Part shown: positions 51,253 through 59,922 of the stretch, one piece after another
How positions within the stretch are numbered: position 1 is the first letter of the stretch
How the letters are laid out: the number at the start of each line of letters is the position of its first letter
Source of the DNA: AC-38 sp033856025
GTDB taxonomy: Bacteria; Actinomycetota; Thermoleophilia; Solirubrobacterales; Solirubrobacteraceae
Reading direction: 5' to 3'
DNA length: 64,000 nucleotides
Assembly: GCA_033856025.1 (NCBI GenBank)
Contig: JAWVFQ010000007.1
Location: 1 to 64,000, forward strand
Notes under the pieces: model-generated
What the model was told of the DNA's origin: nothing
Databases searched by the model: none
Seen by the model: the letters and a program-made list of their open reading frames with translations, nothing else
Made by a program: the position numbers and the translations under genes

Positions 51253-52548
51253 CTACAGCGGCGTGCCCGGGTCAAGCTCGAACTCGACCCCGGCGATCTC
51301 CACGTCGTCTCCGGGCTCGAAGCCGGCGGCGCGCAGCGCCTCGATCACGCCGATGGAGCGCAGGCGGGCCTCCAGGTAGGACAGGGCGTCCTCGTTGCCC
51401 AGGTCATGACGGGCCACCAGGCGCTCGATCCCCTCTCCGGTCACGCGCCAGCGCCGCTCGCCGTCCGCCTCCACCGTGAACCCGCGGCCCGCGGCCGGGC
51501 GGAACGTCATGTGCTCGGCCACCTCCGCCTCGGCCTCGGGCAGCGCCTCGGCGCCCGGCAGCGGCGGGACCAGGCGCACCAGCAACGTCCCCAGCTCGTC
51601 CACCCCCTGTCCGGTGGCGCTGGAGGTGACGACGACCGGGACGTCCTCCCCCAGCCGCGCGCGCCACTCCTGCGCCGCCCGCTCCGCGTTTTCCGGCGCC
51701 ACGAGGTCGGCCTTGGACAGCGCGAGCACCCGAGGCAGCGCGGCCAGGCGCGGCTCGTAGGCCGCGAGCTCGCGCTCGATCGTCGCGTGGTTGCGCGCCG
51801 GGTCCGAGCCGTCGACCGGGGCCAGGTCCAGGACGTGCACGAGCAGGCGCGTGCGCTCCACGTGAGCCAGGAAGTCATGGCCCAGCCCCGCGCCCTGGCT
51901 CGCTCCCTCGATCAGGCCCGGGATGTCGGCGAGCACGAGCTGGCGGTCCTCGCGCTCCAGCGTCCCCAGGACCGGCGCCAGGGTCGTGAACGGGTAGTCG
52001 GCCACCTTGGGCGCGGCGCGCGTCATCCGGGCCAGCAGCGACGACTTCCCGGCGTTGGGGACGCCGATCAGCCCCACGTCGGCCAGGAGCTTGAGGCGCA
52101 GCTCGATCCAGCCCTCCTGGCCCGGGAGCCCGCGCTCGGCGAAGCGGGGCGCCTGGCGGGTCGGGGTGGCGAAGTGCTTGTTGCCCCGGCCGCCCGAGCC
52201 ACCCCGCGCCACCAGCGCGCGCTGCCCGGGACGCACCAGGTCGTGGCTCGCGCCGTCCATGCCCTGCGCCTGCGTCCCGGGCGGGACGTGCACCTCCAGC
52301 GCCTCGCCCGAGCGTCCGTGGCGCAGCGCGCCCTCGCCGTGGCGGCCCCGGTCCGCCTTCCAGTGGGCGCGGCGCCGAAACGCCTGGAGGTCGCGCACCG
52401 AGTCGTCGGCCACCAGCACGACGTCGCCGCCCCAGCCGCCGTCGCCCCCGTCGGGCCCGCCCCGCGGGACATGGGCCTCCCGGCGAAACGACATGGACCC
52501 GTCGCCGCCGCGTCCGCCCTGGACGAAGATCCGTGCGCGATCGTGCAT
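51253..52548 (-). CDS. obg: GTPase Obg/CgtA, 50S assembly factor
   Basis: A 431-residue GTPase. The glycine-rich Obg fold (1-155, GGRGGDGSMSFRREAHVPRGGPDGGDGG) precedes the G domain with P-loop GVPNAGKS (162-169), switch II DIPGLIEGAS and SKAD. The C-terminal OCT domain (about 345-430, FTVEADGERRWRVTGEGIERLV) is typical of Gram-positive Obg. The ATG at 52548 is divergent from the SDR with 30 bp between. The frame remains open upstream but antisense to that SDR. Confidence 0.96.
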   Translation of the reverse strand: MHDRARIFVQGGRGGDGSMSFRREAHVPRGGPDGGDGGWGGDVVLVADDSVRDLQAFRRRAHWKADRGRHGEGALRHGRSGEALEVHVPPGTQAQGMDGASHDLVRPGQRALVARGGSGGRGNKHFATPTRQAPRFAERGLPGQEGWIELRLKLLADVGLIGVPNAGKSSLLARMTRAAPKVADYPFTTLAPVLGTLEREDRQLVLADIPGLIEGASQGAGLGHDFLAHVERTRLLVHVLDLAPVDGSDPARNHATIERELAAYEPRLAALPRVLALSKADLVAPENAERAAQEWRARLGEDVPVVVTSSATGQGVDELGTLLVRLVPPLPGAEALPEAEAEVAEHMTFRPAAGRGFTVEADGERRWRVTGEGIERLVARHDLGNEDALSYLEARLRSIGVIEALRAAGFEPGDDVEIAGVEFELDPGTPL

Positions 52549-52578
52549 GTCCCCATGATGCCCGGGTAACGTCCGCCC

Positions 52579-53271
52579 ATGGCCGACGAGCCCGTCTTCC
52601 TCATCACCGGCGCCTCCACGGGCATCGGCGCCGCCACGGCGCGCCAGGCGGTGGCCGAGGGCTACCGGGTCGTGCTGGCCGCGCGCAGCGAGGACAAGCT
52701 GCGCGGGCTGGCCGACGAGCTGGGCGGCGAGGACCGCGCCCTGGCCGTGCGCTGCGACGTGACCGAGTGGGAGGACCAGGAAGCGATGGTCCGCCAGACG
52801 CTGGAGCGCTTCGGCCGCCTCGACGTCGCCTTCGCCAACGCCGGCTTCGGCGCCAAGCGCGGCTTCAAGGAGGAGACGCCGGAGTTCTGGCGCTCCATGG
52901 TGCTGACCAACGTCTACGGCGCCGCGCTGACCATCCGCGCCACCATGGACCCGCTGACCGAGAGCAAGGGGCACCTGCTGCTCACCGGCTCGGTGGCCGG
53001 GCGCCGCGCGCTGCCCGGGTCGCTGTACTCCTCGACCAAGTGGGCGGTCACCGGCATGGCCGAGTCCGCGCGCCAGGAGCTCAACGACACGGGCGTGCGC
53101 GTCACGCTCATCGAGCCCGGGATGGTCGACACGCCGTTCTTCGAGAACGGCGCCGGCGACTGGGCGCTGAAGGCGGACGACATCGCCCGCGCCGTCCTCT
53201 ACGCGGTCAAGCAGCCGCCGCACGTGGACGTCAACGAGATCCTGATCCGCCCGACGGCCCAGCCGGTCTGA
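52579..53271 (+). CDS. Short-chain dehydrogenase/reductase
   Basis: A 230-residue SDR. It has the cofactor loop TGASTGIGAATARQ, VTEWEDQ, catalytic Ser in LTGSVAGRRALPGS, the YSSTK pair and the LIEPGMVDTPFF motif. Arg residues near the first strand end (AARSEDKLRG) hint at NADP(H). Its substrate is not predictable. It is a single gene, divergent from obg. A strong symmetrical hairpin follows its stop. Confidence 0.9.
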   Translation: MADEPVFLITGASTGIGAATARQAVAEGYRVVLAARSEDKLRGLADELGGEDRALAVRCDVTEWEDQEAMVRQTLERFGRLDVAFANAGFGAKRGFKEETPEFWRSMVLTNVYGAALTIRATMDPLTESKGHLLLTGSVAGRRALPGSLYSSTKWAVTGMAESARQELNDTGVRVTLIEPGMVDTPFFENGAGDWALKADDIARAVLYAVKQPPHVDVNEILIRPTAQPV

Positions 53272-53273
53272 CG

Positions 53274-53312
53274 CGTCGTCATCGTGCACGACTGTCGTGC
53301 ACTATGGCGACG
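53274..53312. terminator. Bidirectional hairpin between convergent genes
   Basis: Arms 53274-53291 and 53295-53312 are inverted copies over 18 bp (16 matches) with a 3-base loop CTG. The core GTGCACGA pairs with TCGTGCAC. It lies between the SDR stop at 53271 and the convergent small membrane protein stop at 53320, so it probably ends both transcripts. No long T-run is visible. Confidence 0.65.
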
Positions 53313-53319
53313 GGGATGC

Positions 53320-53688
53320 TCAGCGCAGGGCGATGGCGGCGGCCACGAGCTGCACGGCCGAGCCCGCCGCGAGGGCGATCACGCCGGCGGCCGTGCCCGG
53401 CAGGCGGTCGCGCGCGCCCGACACCGCGGCGGCGTCGACGGCGTCGACCAGCGCGACGGTGGCCAGCGTGCGCGGGCCGACCCCGGGCCGCGCGGCGGTG
53501 TGGGCGGTGAGGAAGCCCAGGACGACGTCGCGCGCGCCGACCATCCGCGTCAGGGCCTGGACCCCCGGCCGCGCCGCGTCCTCGCCCATCCACGGCCGGG
53601 TGGCCGCCTCGGGCGCCACGACCATCCCCAGGCCCAGCGCGATCCGGCCGTAGCCGTTCGTCCGCGCCTGGGCCAGGGCCGAGAGCAC
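53320..53688 (-). CDS. Small hydrophobic membrane protein
   Basis: A 122-residue protein with three or four Ala/Val/Gly-rich helices (about 18-30, 50-66, 77-95 and 100-120) and a conserved-looking loop MVGARDVVLGFLTAHTAARPG. It resembles short DUF4267-type membrane proteins, but I cannot confirm this. It begins with an ATG at 53688, 1 bp after the rpmA stop, and may simply be read through from the ribosomal genes. Function unknown. Confidence 0.72.
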   Translation of the reverse strand: MLSALAQARTNGYGRIALGLGMVVAPEAATRPWMGEDAARPGVQALTRMVGARDVVLGFLTAHTAARPGVGPRTLATVALVDAVDAAAVSGARDRLPGTAAGVIALAAGSAVQLVAAAIALR

Positions 53689-53689
53689 G

Positions 53690-53956
53690 CTATTCGGCGG
53701 CGGCTTCGGCCGCGTCGACGAAGATCGTCCGGCCGCGGCGGCCGGTGTGGAAGCGCACGGTCCCGGGGCGGACGGCGAAGATCGTGTCGTCCTTGCCGAT
53801 GCCCGTGCCGTCGCCCGGCTTAAACCGGGTGCCGCGCTGGCGCACGATGATCTCGCCGCCGGTCACGGCCTGGCCCGCGAACACCTTCACACCCAGGAAC
53901 TGGGGGTTGGAGTCGCGGCCGTTTCGCGAGGAGCCGAGCCCCTTCTTATGAGCCAT
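53690..53956 (-). CDS. rpmA: 50S ribosomal protein L27
   Basis: An 88-residue protein starting MAHKKGLGSSRNGRDSNPQFLGVK, the N-terminus that reaches the peptidyl transferase centre. It has GGEIIVRQRGTRFKPGDGTGIGKDDTIFA and GRRGRTIFVD, all L27 hallmarks. A short Ala/Glu C-tail follows. It overlaps the rplU stop by 11 bp, the standard rplU-rpmA order. No cleavable N-terminal extension as in Firmicutes is present. Confidence 0.97.
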   Translation of the reverse strand: MAHKKGLGSSRNGRDSNPQFLGVKVFAGQAVTGGEIIVRQRGTRFKPGDGTGIGKDDTIFAVRPGTVRFHTGRRGRTIFVDAAEAAAE

Positions 53957-54359
53957 CCGAAGCCTCCTTGTCGCCCCCGGCCGGAGCGCCGGCGGCGGCC
54001 TTCTCGGCGGCCGGCTTGGCCGCCGCCTTCTTCGCCGCCGGCTTGCGGGCGGCGAGCTTGACGCTGGTGATCTCCAGGCGCGTGAGCTCCTGACGGTGCC
54101 CCGTGCGGCGCTTGTAGCCGCGCTTGGGCTTGAACTTCAGCACGTGGATCTTGGGCCCGCGCTCGTGACCCACGACCGTGGCCTCGACCTTGACCTTGGC
54201 CAGGTCGTCGCCGTCCACCACGTCGTCGTCGGAGCGGAACATCAGCGGGTCCAGGGCCACCTTGGCGCCCTCGTCCGCGCGCAGCCGCTCGACGAGGAGG
54301 GTCTGGCCCTCCTCGACGCGGTACTGCTTTCCGCCTGTCTTGACGATCGCGTAGGTCAT
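53946..54359 (-). CDS. rplU: 50S ribosomal protein L21 with basic C-terminal extension
   Basis: A 137-residue L21. The conserved core (about 1-102) includes YAIVKTGGKQYRVEEGQTLLVERL, GPKIHVLKFKPKRGYKRRTGHRQ and TRLEI. The usual length is about 103 residues; here a 35-residue Lys/Ala-rich tail (LAARKPAAKKAAAKPAAEKA then GAPAGGDKEASDGS) is added, probably disordered and rRNA-binding. It overlaps RNase E/G by 4 bp upstream, the common rne-rplU-rpmA order in actinobacteria. Confidence 0.96.
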   Translation of the reverse strand: MTYAIVKTGGKQYRVEEGQTLLVERLRADEGAKVALDPLMFRSDDDVVDGDDLAKVKVEATVVGHERGPKIHVLKFKPKRGYKRRTGHRQELTRLEITSVKLAARKPAAKKAAAKPAAEKAAAGAPAGGDKEASDGS

Positions 54360-56236
54360 GTCTGCGTCTCGGCCTTGGCGCGAGAACGGCGCCGTCCGCC
54401 CCTGCGGCCCCGGCGCCGAGACGTTGATTCTAGGTCATCGGAACCGGATTCCCCGTCCTCCTCCTCGTCGCCGCCGCCGGAGTCGACCAGGCTGGCGGTG
54501 GCGCCCGTCCGCCCCACCTCGTCGATGCGCACGAGCCGGCGCTTGCCGACGGACCGCCCGCCGCGCAGCACCGAGATGATGTAGCCGTCGATCTTGGCCA
54601 CGCCGGCGTCCTCGTCGTACATGTGCGGCTCGACGATGTCCACGTGGACCTCGTCGCCCACCCGGAAGGGCACCGCGCGCTCCTGGACCTCGTCCGAGGT
54701 GCCCTCGAACGTGATGGCCAGGTGGTCGAGCGGCAGGCCGGCCGAGCCCTCGAAGAACAGCCGCTTGCCGGTGTCGGCCTCCAGCGCCTTGAGCAGCCAG
54801 GCGTTGTCGCCGGTGAACTCGGCCGTCACCCGGGGGTTCATCTGGACCAGCAGCGCCTCGCCCTTGTGCTTGCGCGCCTCGTCGCGCAGGTGGCGCGAGA
54901 AGCGCAGCGCGATCGTCTCCTCCGAGGGGATCACGCCGTCGCCGTGGCAGGTCGGGCAGGGGCGGGTCATGATCTCCCGCACTCCCTCGGTGACGTTCTG
55001 GCGCGTCATCTCGACCAGGCCCAGCGGCGAGATCTCCACCACGAACGTCTTGGTGCGGTCCTCGTCCAGCGCCTTGCGCAGGGTCTTCAGGACGGCGTCG
55101 CGGTTGCGCGCCCGCGCCATGTCGATGAAGTCGATGACGATGATCCCGCCGATGTCGCGCAGCCGCAGCTGCTTGACCACGGCGTCGGCCGCCTCGAGGT
55201 TGGTCTTGGTGATCGTGTCCTCCAGGCGCGCGCTCTTGCCACGCCCGGTGAACGAGCCGGAGTTGACGTCGATGACGGTCAGCGCCTCGGCGTAGTCGAT
55301 CATCAGGTAGCCGCCGCTGGGCAGGTCCACCCGGCGCGACAGGGTCCCCTGGAGGATCTCCTCCACGCCGTAGCGCTCGAACAGCGGCTCGGGCGCGTCG
55401 TGGTGCTCCACCCGCTCGACCAGCTCCGGAGCGGTGCGCTCCAGGAACGAGATCAGCCGGTGGTGCGCATGCTCGTCGTCCACCACCGCGCCCTCGAACT
55501 CGGCCGAGAAGATGTCGCGCACCACGCGCACCGGGAGGTCGGCCTCCTGGAAGACCATGGCCGGCGCGGTGGCCGCCTCGACGCGCTTGCCCAGCACCTC
55601 GTGGAGCTTGTGCAGGTACTGGAGCTCACGCTCGAAGTCCTTGCGCTTGGCGCCCTGGGCCGCGGTGCGGATGATCGCGCCGCCGTCGCGCAGGTCCAGC
55701 TTGGCCGCCTCCTTGCGCAGGCGGTTGCGCTCGGCGTCCTCCAGCCGGCGCGAGACGCCGACGCCCTCGCCCGTCGGGGCGTAGACCATGTAGCGCCCGG
55801 CGATGGTGAGCTCCATCGAGAGCCGCGCGCCCTTGGTCTTGAGCGGGTCCTTGACCACCTGCACCACGACCTCCTGGCCGGGCTTGAGCAGGTCGACGAT
55901 GGAGCGCCCACCGCCGCGACCGCCCCGGCCGCGGCGCGGAGTCTCCACGCCCGGCAGGACGATCTCGTCGACGTGCAGGAAGCCGTTCTTGTCCAGGCCG
56001 ATGTCGACGAACGCGGCCTCCAGGCCCGCGAGGACGTTGTCCACGCGACCCTTGTAGATGTTCCCGACTATGGACCGGGCGCCGCGGCGCTCGAGGTACA
56101 GCTCGGCGACCTCGTATCCGGTCGCCGGGTTCTTGCGGCGGCGCATGGCCGCCTTGGACGCCGGGTTACCCGGCGCTTCCAGCAGCGCGACTCGGGTCTC
56201 TCCCCGGTCGACGCTGACAAGCACTTGCTTTCTCAC
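54356..56236 (-). CDS. rng: Ribonuclease E/G
   Basis: A 626-residue endoribonuclease. The S1 RNA-binding domain (about 38-125) includes GNIYKGRVDNVLAGLEAAFVDIGLDKNGFLH. The catalytic core has the Mg-binding YGVEEILQGTLSRRVDLPSGGYLMIDYAEALTVIDVNSGSF and IVIDFIDMARARNRD. The zinc-link CPTCHG (about 430) supports tetramerisation. It lacks the long C-terminal scaffold of E. coli RNase E, but has a charged, Arg-rich tail. It starts with ATG at 56236, 15 bp after rodA. Confidence 0.93.
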   Translation of the reverse strand: MRKQVLVSVDRGETRVALLEAPGNPASKAAMRRRKNPATGYEVAELYLERRGARSIVGNIYKGRVDNVLAGLEAAFVDIGLDKNGFLHVDEIVLPGVETPRRGRGGRGGGRSIVDLLKPGQEVVVQVVKDPLKTKGARLSMELTIAGRYMVYAPTGEGVGVSRRLEDAERNRLRKEAAKLDLRDGGAIIRTAAQGAKRKDFERELQYLHKLHEVLGKRVEAATAPAMVFQEADLPVRVVRDIFSAEFEGAVVDDEHAHHRLISFLERTAPELVERVEHHDAPEPLFERYGVEEILQGTLSRRVDLPSGGYLMIDYAEALTVIDVNSGSFTGRGKSARLEDTITKTNLEAADAVVKQLRLRDIGGIIVIDFIDMARARNRDAVLKTLRKALDEDRTKTFVVEISPLGLVEMTRQNVTEGVREIMTRPCPTCHGDGVIPSEETIALRFSRHLRDEARKHKGEALLVQMNPRVTAEFTGDNAWLLKALEADTGKRLFFEGSAGLPLDHLAITFEGTSDEVQERAVPFRVGDEVHVDIVEPHMYDEDAGVAKIDGYIISVLRGGRSVGKRRLVRIDEVGRTGATASLVDSGGGDEEEDGESGSDDLESTSRRRGRRGGRRRSRAKAETQT

Positions 56237-56251
56237 TTGAGAGTCCTTTGG

Positions 56252-57451
56252 TCACAGGCTGGGCACCCTGCCCTTGGCGTGGGAGGCGATCCGGGATTGC
56301 ACGTGGATCGACTGCAGGATGCCTACGGCCATCAATGTCATCAGGACCGACGATCCGCCGTAGCTCATGAGCGGTAACGGTACGCCGGTGATCGGCATGA
56401 TCCCTACGGTCATGCCGACGTTGACGAAGACCTGGAACATGAGCATCGCCACGATGCCCCCGGCGATCAGCGCGCCGTACAGGTTCTTCGCCATGGTCAA
56501 TATCCGGAGGCCGCGCCAGATCAGCAGCGCGAAGAGCGACAGCACGATCGACGCCCCCAGGAATCCGTACTCCTCGCCCACTACGGCGAACACGAAGTCG
56601 GTGTGGTGCTCGGGAAGGAAGTTCAGCCGGGTCTGCGTCGCATGGTCGCCGCGGCCCGTCTTCTGACCCGCGCCGATCGCGATCCGCGACTGGTTCTGCT
56701 GGTAGCCCGCGTTGGCGGGATCCGCCGACGGGTTCAGGAACGCCGTGAGGCGCGCCTTCTGGTACGGCTTCAGCACGTCCACCCCGATGGCCGGTGCGGC
56801 CACCAGCGTGAACGCGATCCCCACGGCGCCGATCGCCGCGAGCGCGGCGAAGTGACGTCCCGGGGTGCCGGCCACGAACAGCACGGCCAGCACGACCACG
56901 ACGTAGACGAGGCTGGTGCCCAGATCCGGCTGGAGCAGCACCAGCATCGCCGGGAACAGCGCCACGAGCATGGCCCGGGCGGTGGTGTCACGGTCGCGTA
57001 GCCGCCGGACCCGATCGACGACGAACGCCGACAGGCAGAGGATCAGCAGCAGCTTGCCGATCTCCGACGGCTGGAAGGAGATGAAGGCCAGGTCGAACGA
57101 CCGGCGCGAGCCGCGCGCGGTCGAGCCGACGGCGATGACCAGGACGATCAGCCCGATCATCACGCCGTACAGGCCGTACTTGAGCTCGCGCAGGCGCGTG
57201 TAGTCCACGCGCGTCAGCCCGATCATCAGGCCCAGGCCGATGGCGGCGTATACGCCCTGGCGGATCACGTAGTAGTAGGGCGAGCCGGCCACGTCGTCCT
57301 TCGTGGCGCTGGCCAGCACGGCGATCGAGCAGGCGAGCAGGCCCAGCGTGGCCAGCAGCAGCAGCGGGTCGATCCCCAGCGACGGGCGCGAGGGGCCGGT
57401 GGCCTCCTCGACGCGGCGGTGGATCGGGGTGCGGGCGGCGGAGGCTTCCAT
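56252..57451 (-). CDS. rodA: Rod shape-determining protein RodA (SEDS transglycosylase)
   Basis: A 399-residue SEDS-family membrane polymerase with about ten hydrophobic helices. SFQPSEIGKLLLIL, LLQPDLGTSLVYV, FLPEHHTDFVFAVVGEEYGFLG and the C-terminal GVPLPLMSYGGSSVLMTL are SEDS signatures. It polymerises lateral-wall peptidoglycan with PBP2 (mrdA), whose stop codon it overlaps by one base (TGATG). The open frame continues far upstream as a shadow across mrdA and mreD. The start is ATG at 57451. Confidence 0.95.
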   Translation of the reverse strand: MEASAARTPIHRRVEEATGPSRPSLGIDPLLLLATLGLLACSIAVLASATKDDVAGSPYYYVIRQGVYAAIGLGLMIGLTRVDYTRLRELKYGLYGVMIGLIVLVIAVGSTARGSRRSFDLAFISFQPSEIGKLLLILCLSAFVVDRVRRLRDRDTTARAMLVALFPAMLVLLQPDLGTSLVYVVVVLAVLFVAGTPGRHFAALAAIGAVGIAFTLVAAPAIGVDVLKPYQKARLTAFLNPSADPANAGYQQNQSRIAIGAGQKTGRGDHATQTRLNFLPEHHTDFVFAVVGEEYGFLGASIVLSLFALLIWRGLRILTMAKNLYGALIAGGIVAMLMFQVFVNVGMTVGIMPITGVPLPLMSYGGSSVLMTLMAVGILQSIHVQSRIASHAKGRVPSL

Positions 57452-59346
57452 CAGAAGGTGGCCGAGGCCCCCCGGACGAGCTTCTTCTGGACGCCGAACC
57501 ACTGGGACAGGATCAGACGAGCGGCCGGGGCGGCCGACTCGGCGCCGAAGCCGCCCTGCTCCACGGTCACCGCCACCACGATCGGGCGACGCTGGTCGGG
57601 CGCGTAGGCGACGTACCAGGACTGGTCGCTCTGCCCCGCGCGCTCGGCCGTTCCGGTCTTGCCCAGGACGGTGCGCCCGAAGCCGGCGAACACGTCGGCC
57701 GAGGTGCCGCCCGGCGCGCTCGCCGCCTGCTGGAGGCCGTCCATGATGGCCTGGCGGTAGTTGGGATCGATGGCGACGTGGCGGGCCGGCGGCGGCTCGA
57801 CCTTCTGGAGCAGGCGGCCCGCGCCGTCCTCGATGCGCAGGCCCAGGTGCGGCGTGGGCACCTTGCCGCCGTTGATGACGGTGGAGTAGGCGACGGCCAG
57901 CTGGAGCGGCGTGGCCTGGAGGTCGCCCTGCCCGACGGCGAGGTTGACGTTGTCGCCCACCGACCAGGGGCGGTCGGTCAGCTTCTGGCGGTACAGCTTG
58001 TCGCGCCAGGCCGGGCTGGGGATCAGGCCCGAGCGCTCCTCCGGCAGGTCGATGCCGGTCGTGCGCCCCAGGCCCAGGCGGTGCGCCCACGTCTGCAGGA
58101 TGTCCCCGCCGATCCCGTTCATCTGCTGGCCCAGCCGGTAGAAGAAGACGTCGGAGGACACGCGCAGGGCATCGCGCATGGCCACCGCGCCATGGGCGGT
58201 CTTGCCGGCGTTGTGGAAGACGATGTTGCCGATCTGGATGGACCCGGGGTCGTTGACCACGGTGTCGGGCGTGATCGTCCCGCTCTGCATCGCGGCCAGC
58301 GCGGTCACCACCTTGAAGGTCGAGCCGGTGGGATAGGCGCCCGCCGTGGCGCGGTTGACCAGCGGCGCGCCCGTGTCCTGCGAGTTGAGCTTCTTGAACA
58401 CCGACGGCTTGAGCGGCTTGGCGAACAGGTTGGGATCGAAGGAGGGGAACGAGCCCATCCCGATGACCTCGCCGTTGCGCGGGTCGATGGCCACGAACGC
58501 CCCGCCCCGGTTGCGCTCGCCATCGGTGATGGGGATCCCGCCGGCCTCGGACATCGCCTCCTGCCCGGCGCGCTGCAGGTCGAGGTCGAGCGAGAGCTTG
58601 AGCTGCTTGCCCTGGACCGGCTCGCGCGTGGGGAAGACGCCGGTGTTGCGCCCGAACGCGTCGACCTGGACCCGCGTCGCCCCCGGCTTGCCGCGCAGGT
58701 AGCGGTCGTAGGTGTACTCCAGCCCGCCCTTGCCCACGATCGTGCCCTGGTTGACGCCGCGGAAGCGCGAGGCCTTGAGCTCGTCGGGGCTGATCTCGCC
58801 CACCGTGCCGAAGATCTGCGCCGCCAGCTCCTTGTGGGGGTAGGAGCGCAGGAACACGGTGTTCACGGCGACGCCCGGGAAGGTGTCCTTGCGCTCGAGC
58901 ACGTAGTTGCGCACGGCGGGGCTGACGTCCTGCTTGAGCGTGACGTTCGCGTAGGGCAGCAGCTTCTGCTGCCGCGCTATCTCCCTCTCCATCCGACGCG
59001 GCGTCAGCCCGACGACCGGCTGGAGGCGGTGCAGCAGCCGGGTGCGTGCCGGCCCGCGGGGCGGCACGTGGTTGGCCTCCAGCTGCACCGCGATCGAGAT
59101 CCGGTTGTCCACCAGGACGTGCCCGTTGCGGTCGAGGATGTCCCCGCGCGGGGCCGGGTCGACGATGTCGCGGACCTGGTTGTTGGAGGCCTGCGCCAGG
59201 TACTTGTCGCCGGAGAGCACCTGGAGGTACCACAGGCGGAAGAACACGATGGCGAACAGGGCCAGCGCCACGCCGGCCAGGATCGCCACGCGCAGGGCGA
59301 GCTGGGGCGTGATCGGCGGGCGGCGGTCCTCCTGGAGCTGCAGCAA
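57451..59346 (-). CDS. mrdA: Penicillin-binding protein 2 (transpeptidase)
   Basis: A 631-residue class B PBP. A single N-terminal TM (about 18-38) is followed by a pedestal domain and the transpeptidase domain (about 260-625). Active-site motifs are S342-x-x-K345 (TGSTFK), SSD (397-399) in place of the usual SxN, and KTG at 563-565. It cross-links lateral-wall peptidoglycan with RodA. The start is TTG at 59346 (MLQLQEDRR), the first usable codon 9 bp after the mreD stop. Confidence 0.94.
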   Translation of the reverse strand: MLQLQEDRRPPITPQLALRVAILAGVALALFAIVFFRLWYLQVLSGDKYLAQASNNQVRDIVDPAPRGDILDRNGHVLVDNRISIAVQLEANHVPPRGPARTRLLHRLQPVVGLTPRRMEREIARQQKLLPYANVTLKQDVSPAVRNYVLERKDTFPGVAVNTVFLRSYPHKELAAQIFGTVGEISPDELKASRFRGVNQGTIVGKGGLEYTYDRYLRGKPGATRVQVDAFGRNTGVFPTREPVQGKQLKLSLDLDLQRAGQEAMSEAGGIPITDGERNRGGAFVAIDPRNGEVIGMGSFPSFDPNLFAKPLKPSVFKKLNSQDTGAPLVNRATAGAYPTGSTFKVVTALAAMQSGTITPDTVVNDPGSIQIGNIVFHNAGKTAHGAVAMRDALRVSSDVFFYRLGQQMNGIGGDILQTWAHRLGLGRTTGIDLPEERSGLIPSPAWRDKLYRQKLTDRPWSVGDNVNLAVGQGDLQATPLQLAVAYSTVINGGKVPTPHLGLRIEDGAGRLLQKVEPPPARHVAIDPNYRQAIMDGLQQAASAPGGTSADVFAGFGRTVLGKTGTAERAGQSDQSWYVAYAPDQRRPIVVAVTVEQGGFGAESAAPAARLILSQWFGVQKKLVRGASATF

Positions 59347-59355
59347 GGGTGGCCT

Positions 59356-59922
59356 CTACGCCCGCGAGATCGGGGACAGGCCGCCGGTGACGTAGGCGCG
59401 CCGGCGGCGGCGGCGCGGGTCCTCGGGCAGCGCGCGTACCAGGGCGCGGCGCACCAGCGCGTACACGGGCATGGCCAGGACGGCGTTGACGACGATCGTC
59501 ACGAGTATGTCGCGCAGCAGCAGCAGGCTGACCGGCGCGTCCACGCCGAGCAGGAACTGGACGAGCGAGAAGCCGACCGTCGCGACGGCGGTCGCGGCGG
59601 CTCCCACGGCCAGCGGCGTGAGCCCGTGGGCCGGGTCGCGCAGCTCGCGCAGCCGTCCGGACCAGTAGCCCACGCACAGCAGCACGAGGCTGGAGACGCC
59701 CAGCGTCTGCAGCAGCGCCGTGTCGACGAACAGCCCGACGGTGAACCCCATGATCGCCCCGGGCACCGACCCGCACAGCAGCCCGACCGACGCCACGACG
59801 AGCGGCGACAGGTCGGCGGAGACGCCGAGGAAGGAGATCTGCGACACGGCGGAGATCTGCACGAGCACCGTGACCACCGCGACCAGCGCCAGGCGGATCC
59901 ACAGGGAGGCGGGGCCGGTCAC
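59356..59922 (-). CDS. mreD: Rod shape-determining protein MreD
   Basis: A 188-residue membrane protein with about five hydrophobic helices: RLALVAVVTVLVQISA, LSPLVVASVGLLCGSVPG, LSSLVLLCVGYW, TAVATVGFSLVQFLLG and DILVTIVVNAVLAMP. It has the weakly conserved MreD pattern with a basic C-terminus. It sits between mreC and mrdA, as in rod-shaped bacteria. The GTG at 59922 overlaps the mreC stop as GTGA. Identification relies mainly on position and topology. Confidence 0.88.
   Translation of the reverse strand: MTGPASLWIRLALVAVVTVLVQISAVSQISFLGVSADLSPLVVASVGLLCGSVPGAIMGFTVGLFVDTALLQTLGVSSLVLLCVGYWSGRLRELRDPAHGLTPLAVGAAATAVATVGFSLVQFLLGVDAPVSLLLLRDILVTIVVNAVLAMPVYALVRRALVRALPEDPRRRRRRAYVTGGLSPISRA

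Noticed and set aside
56252..59902. Minus-strand frame of 1216 codons as one giant protein
   Set aside because: Only the last 399 codons are RodA. The remainder is Arg/Pro/Gly-rich shadow reading across mrdA and mreD, which are in other frames.
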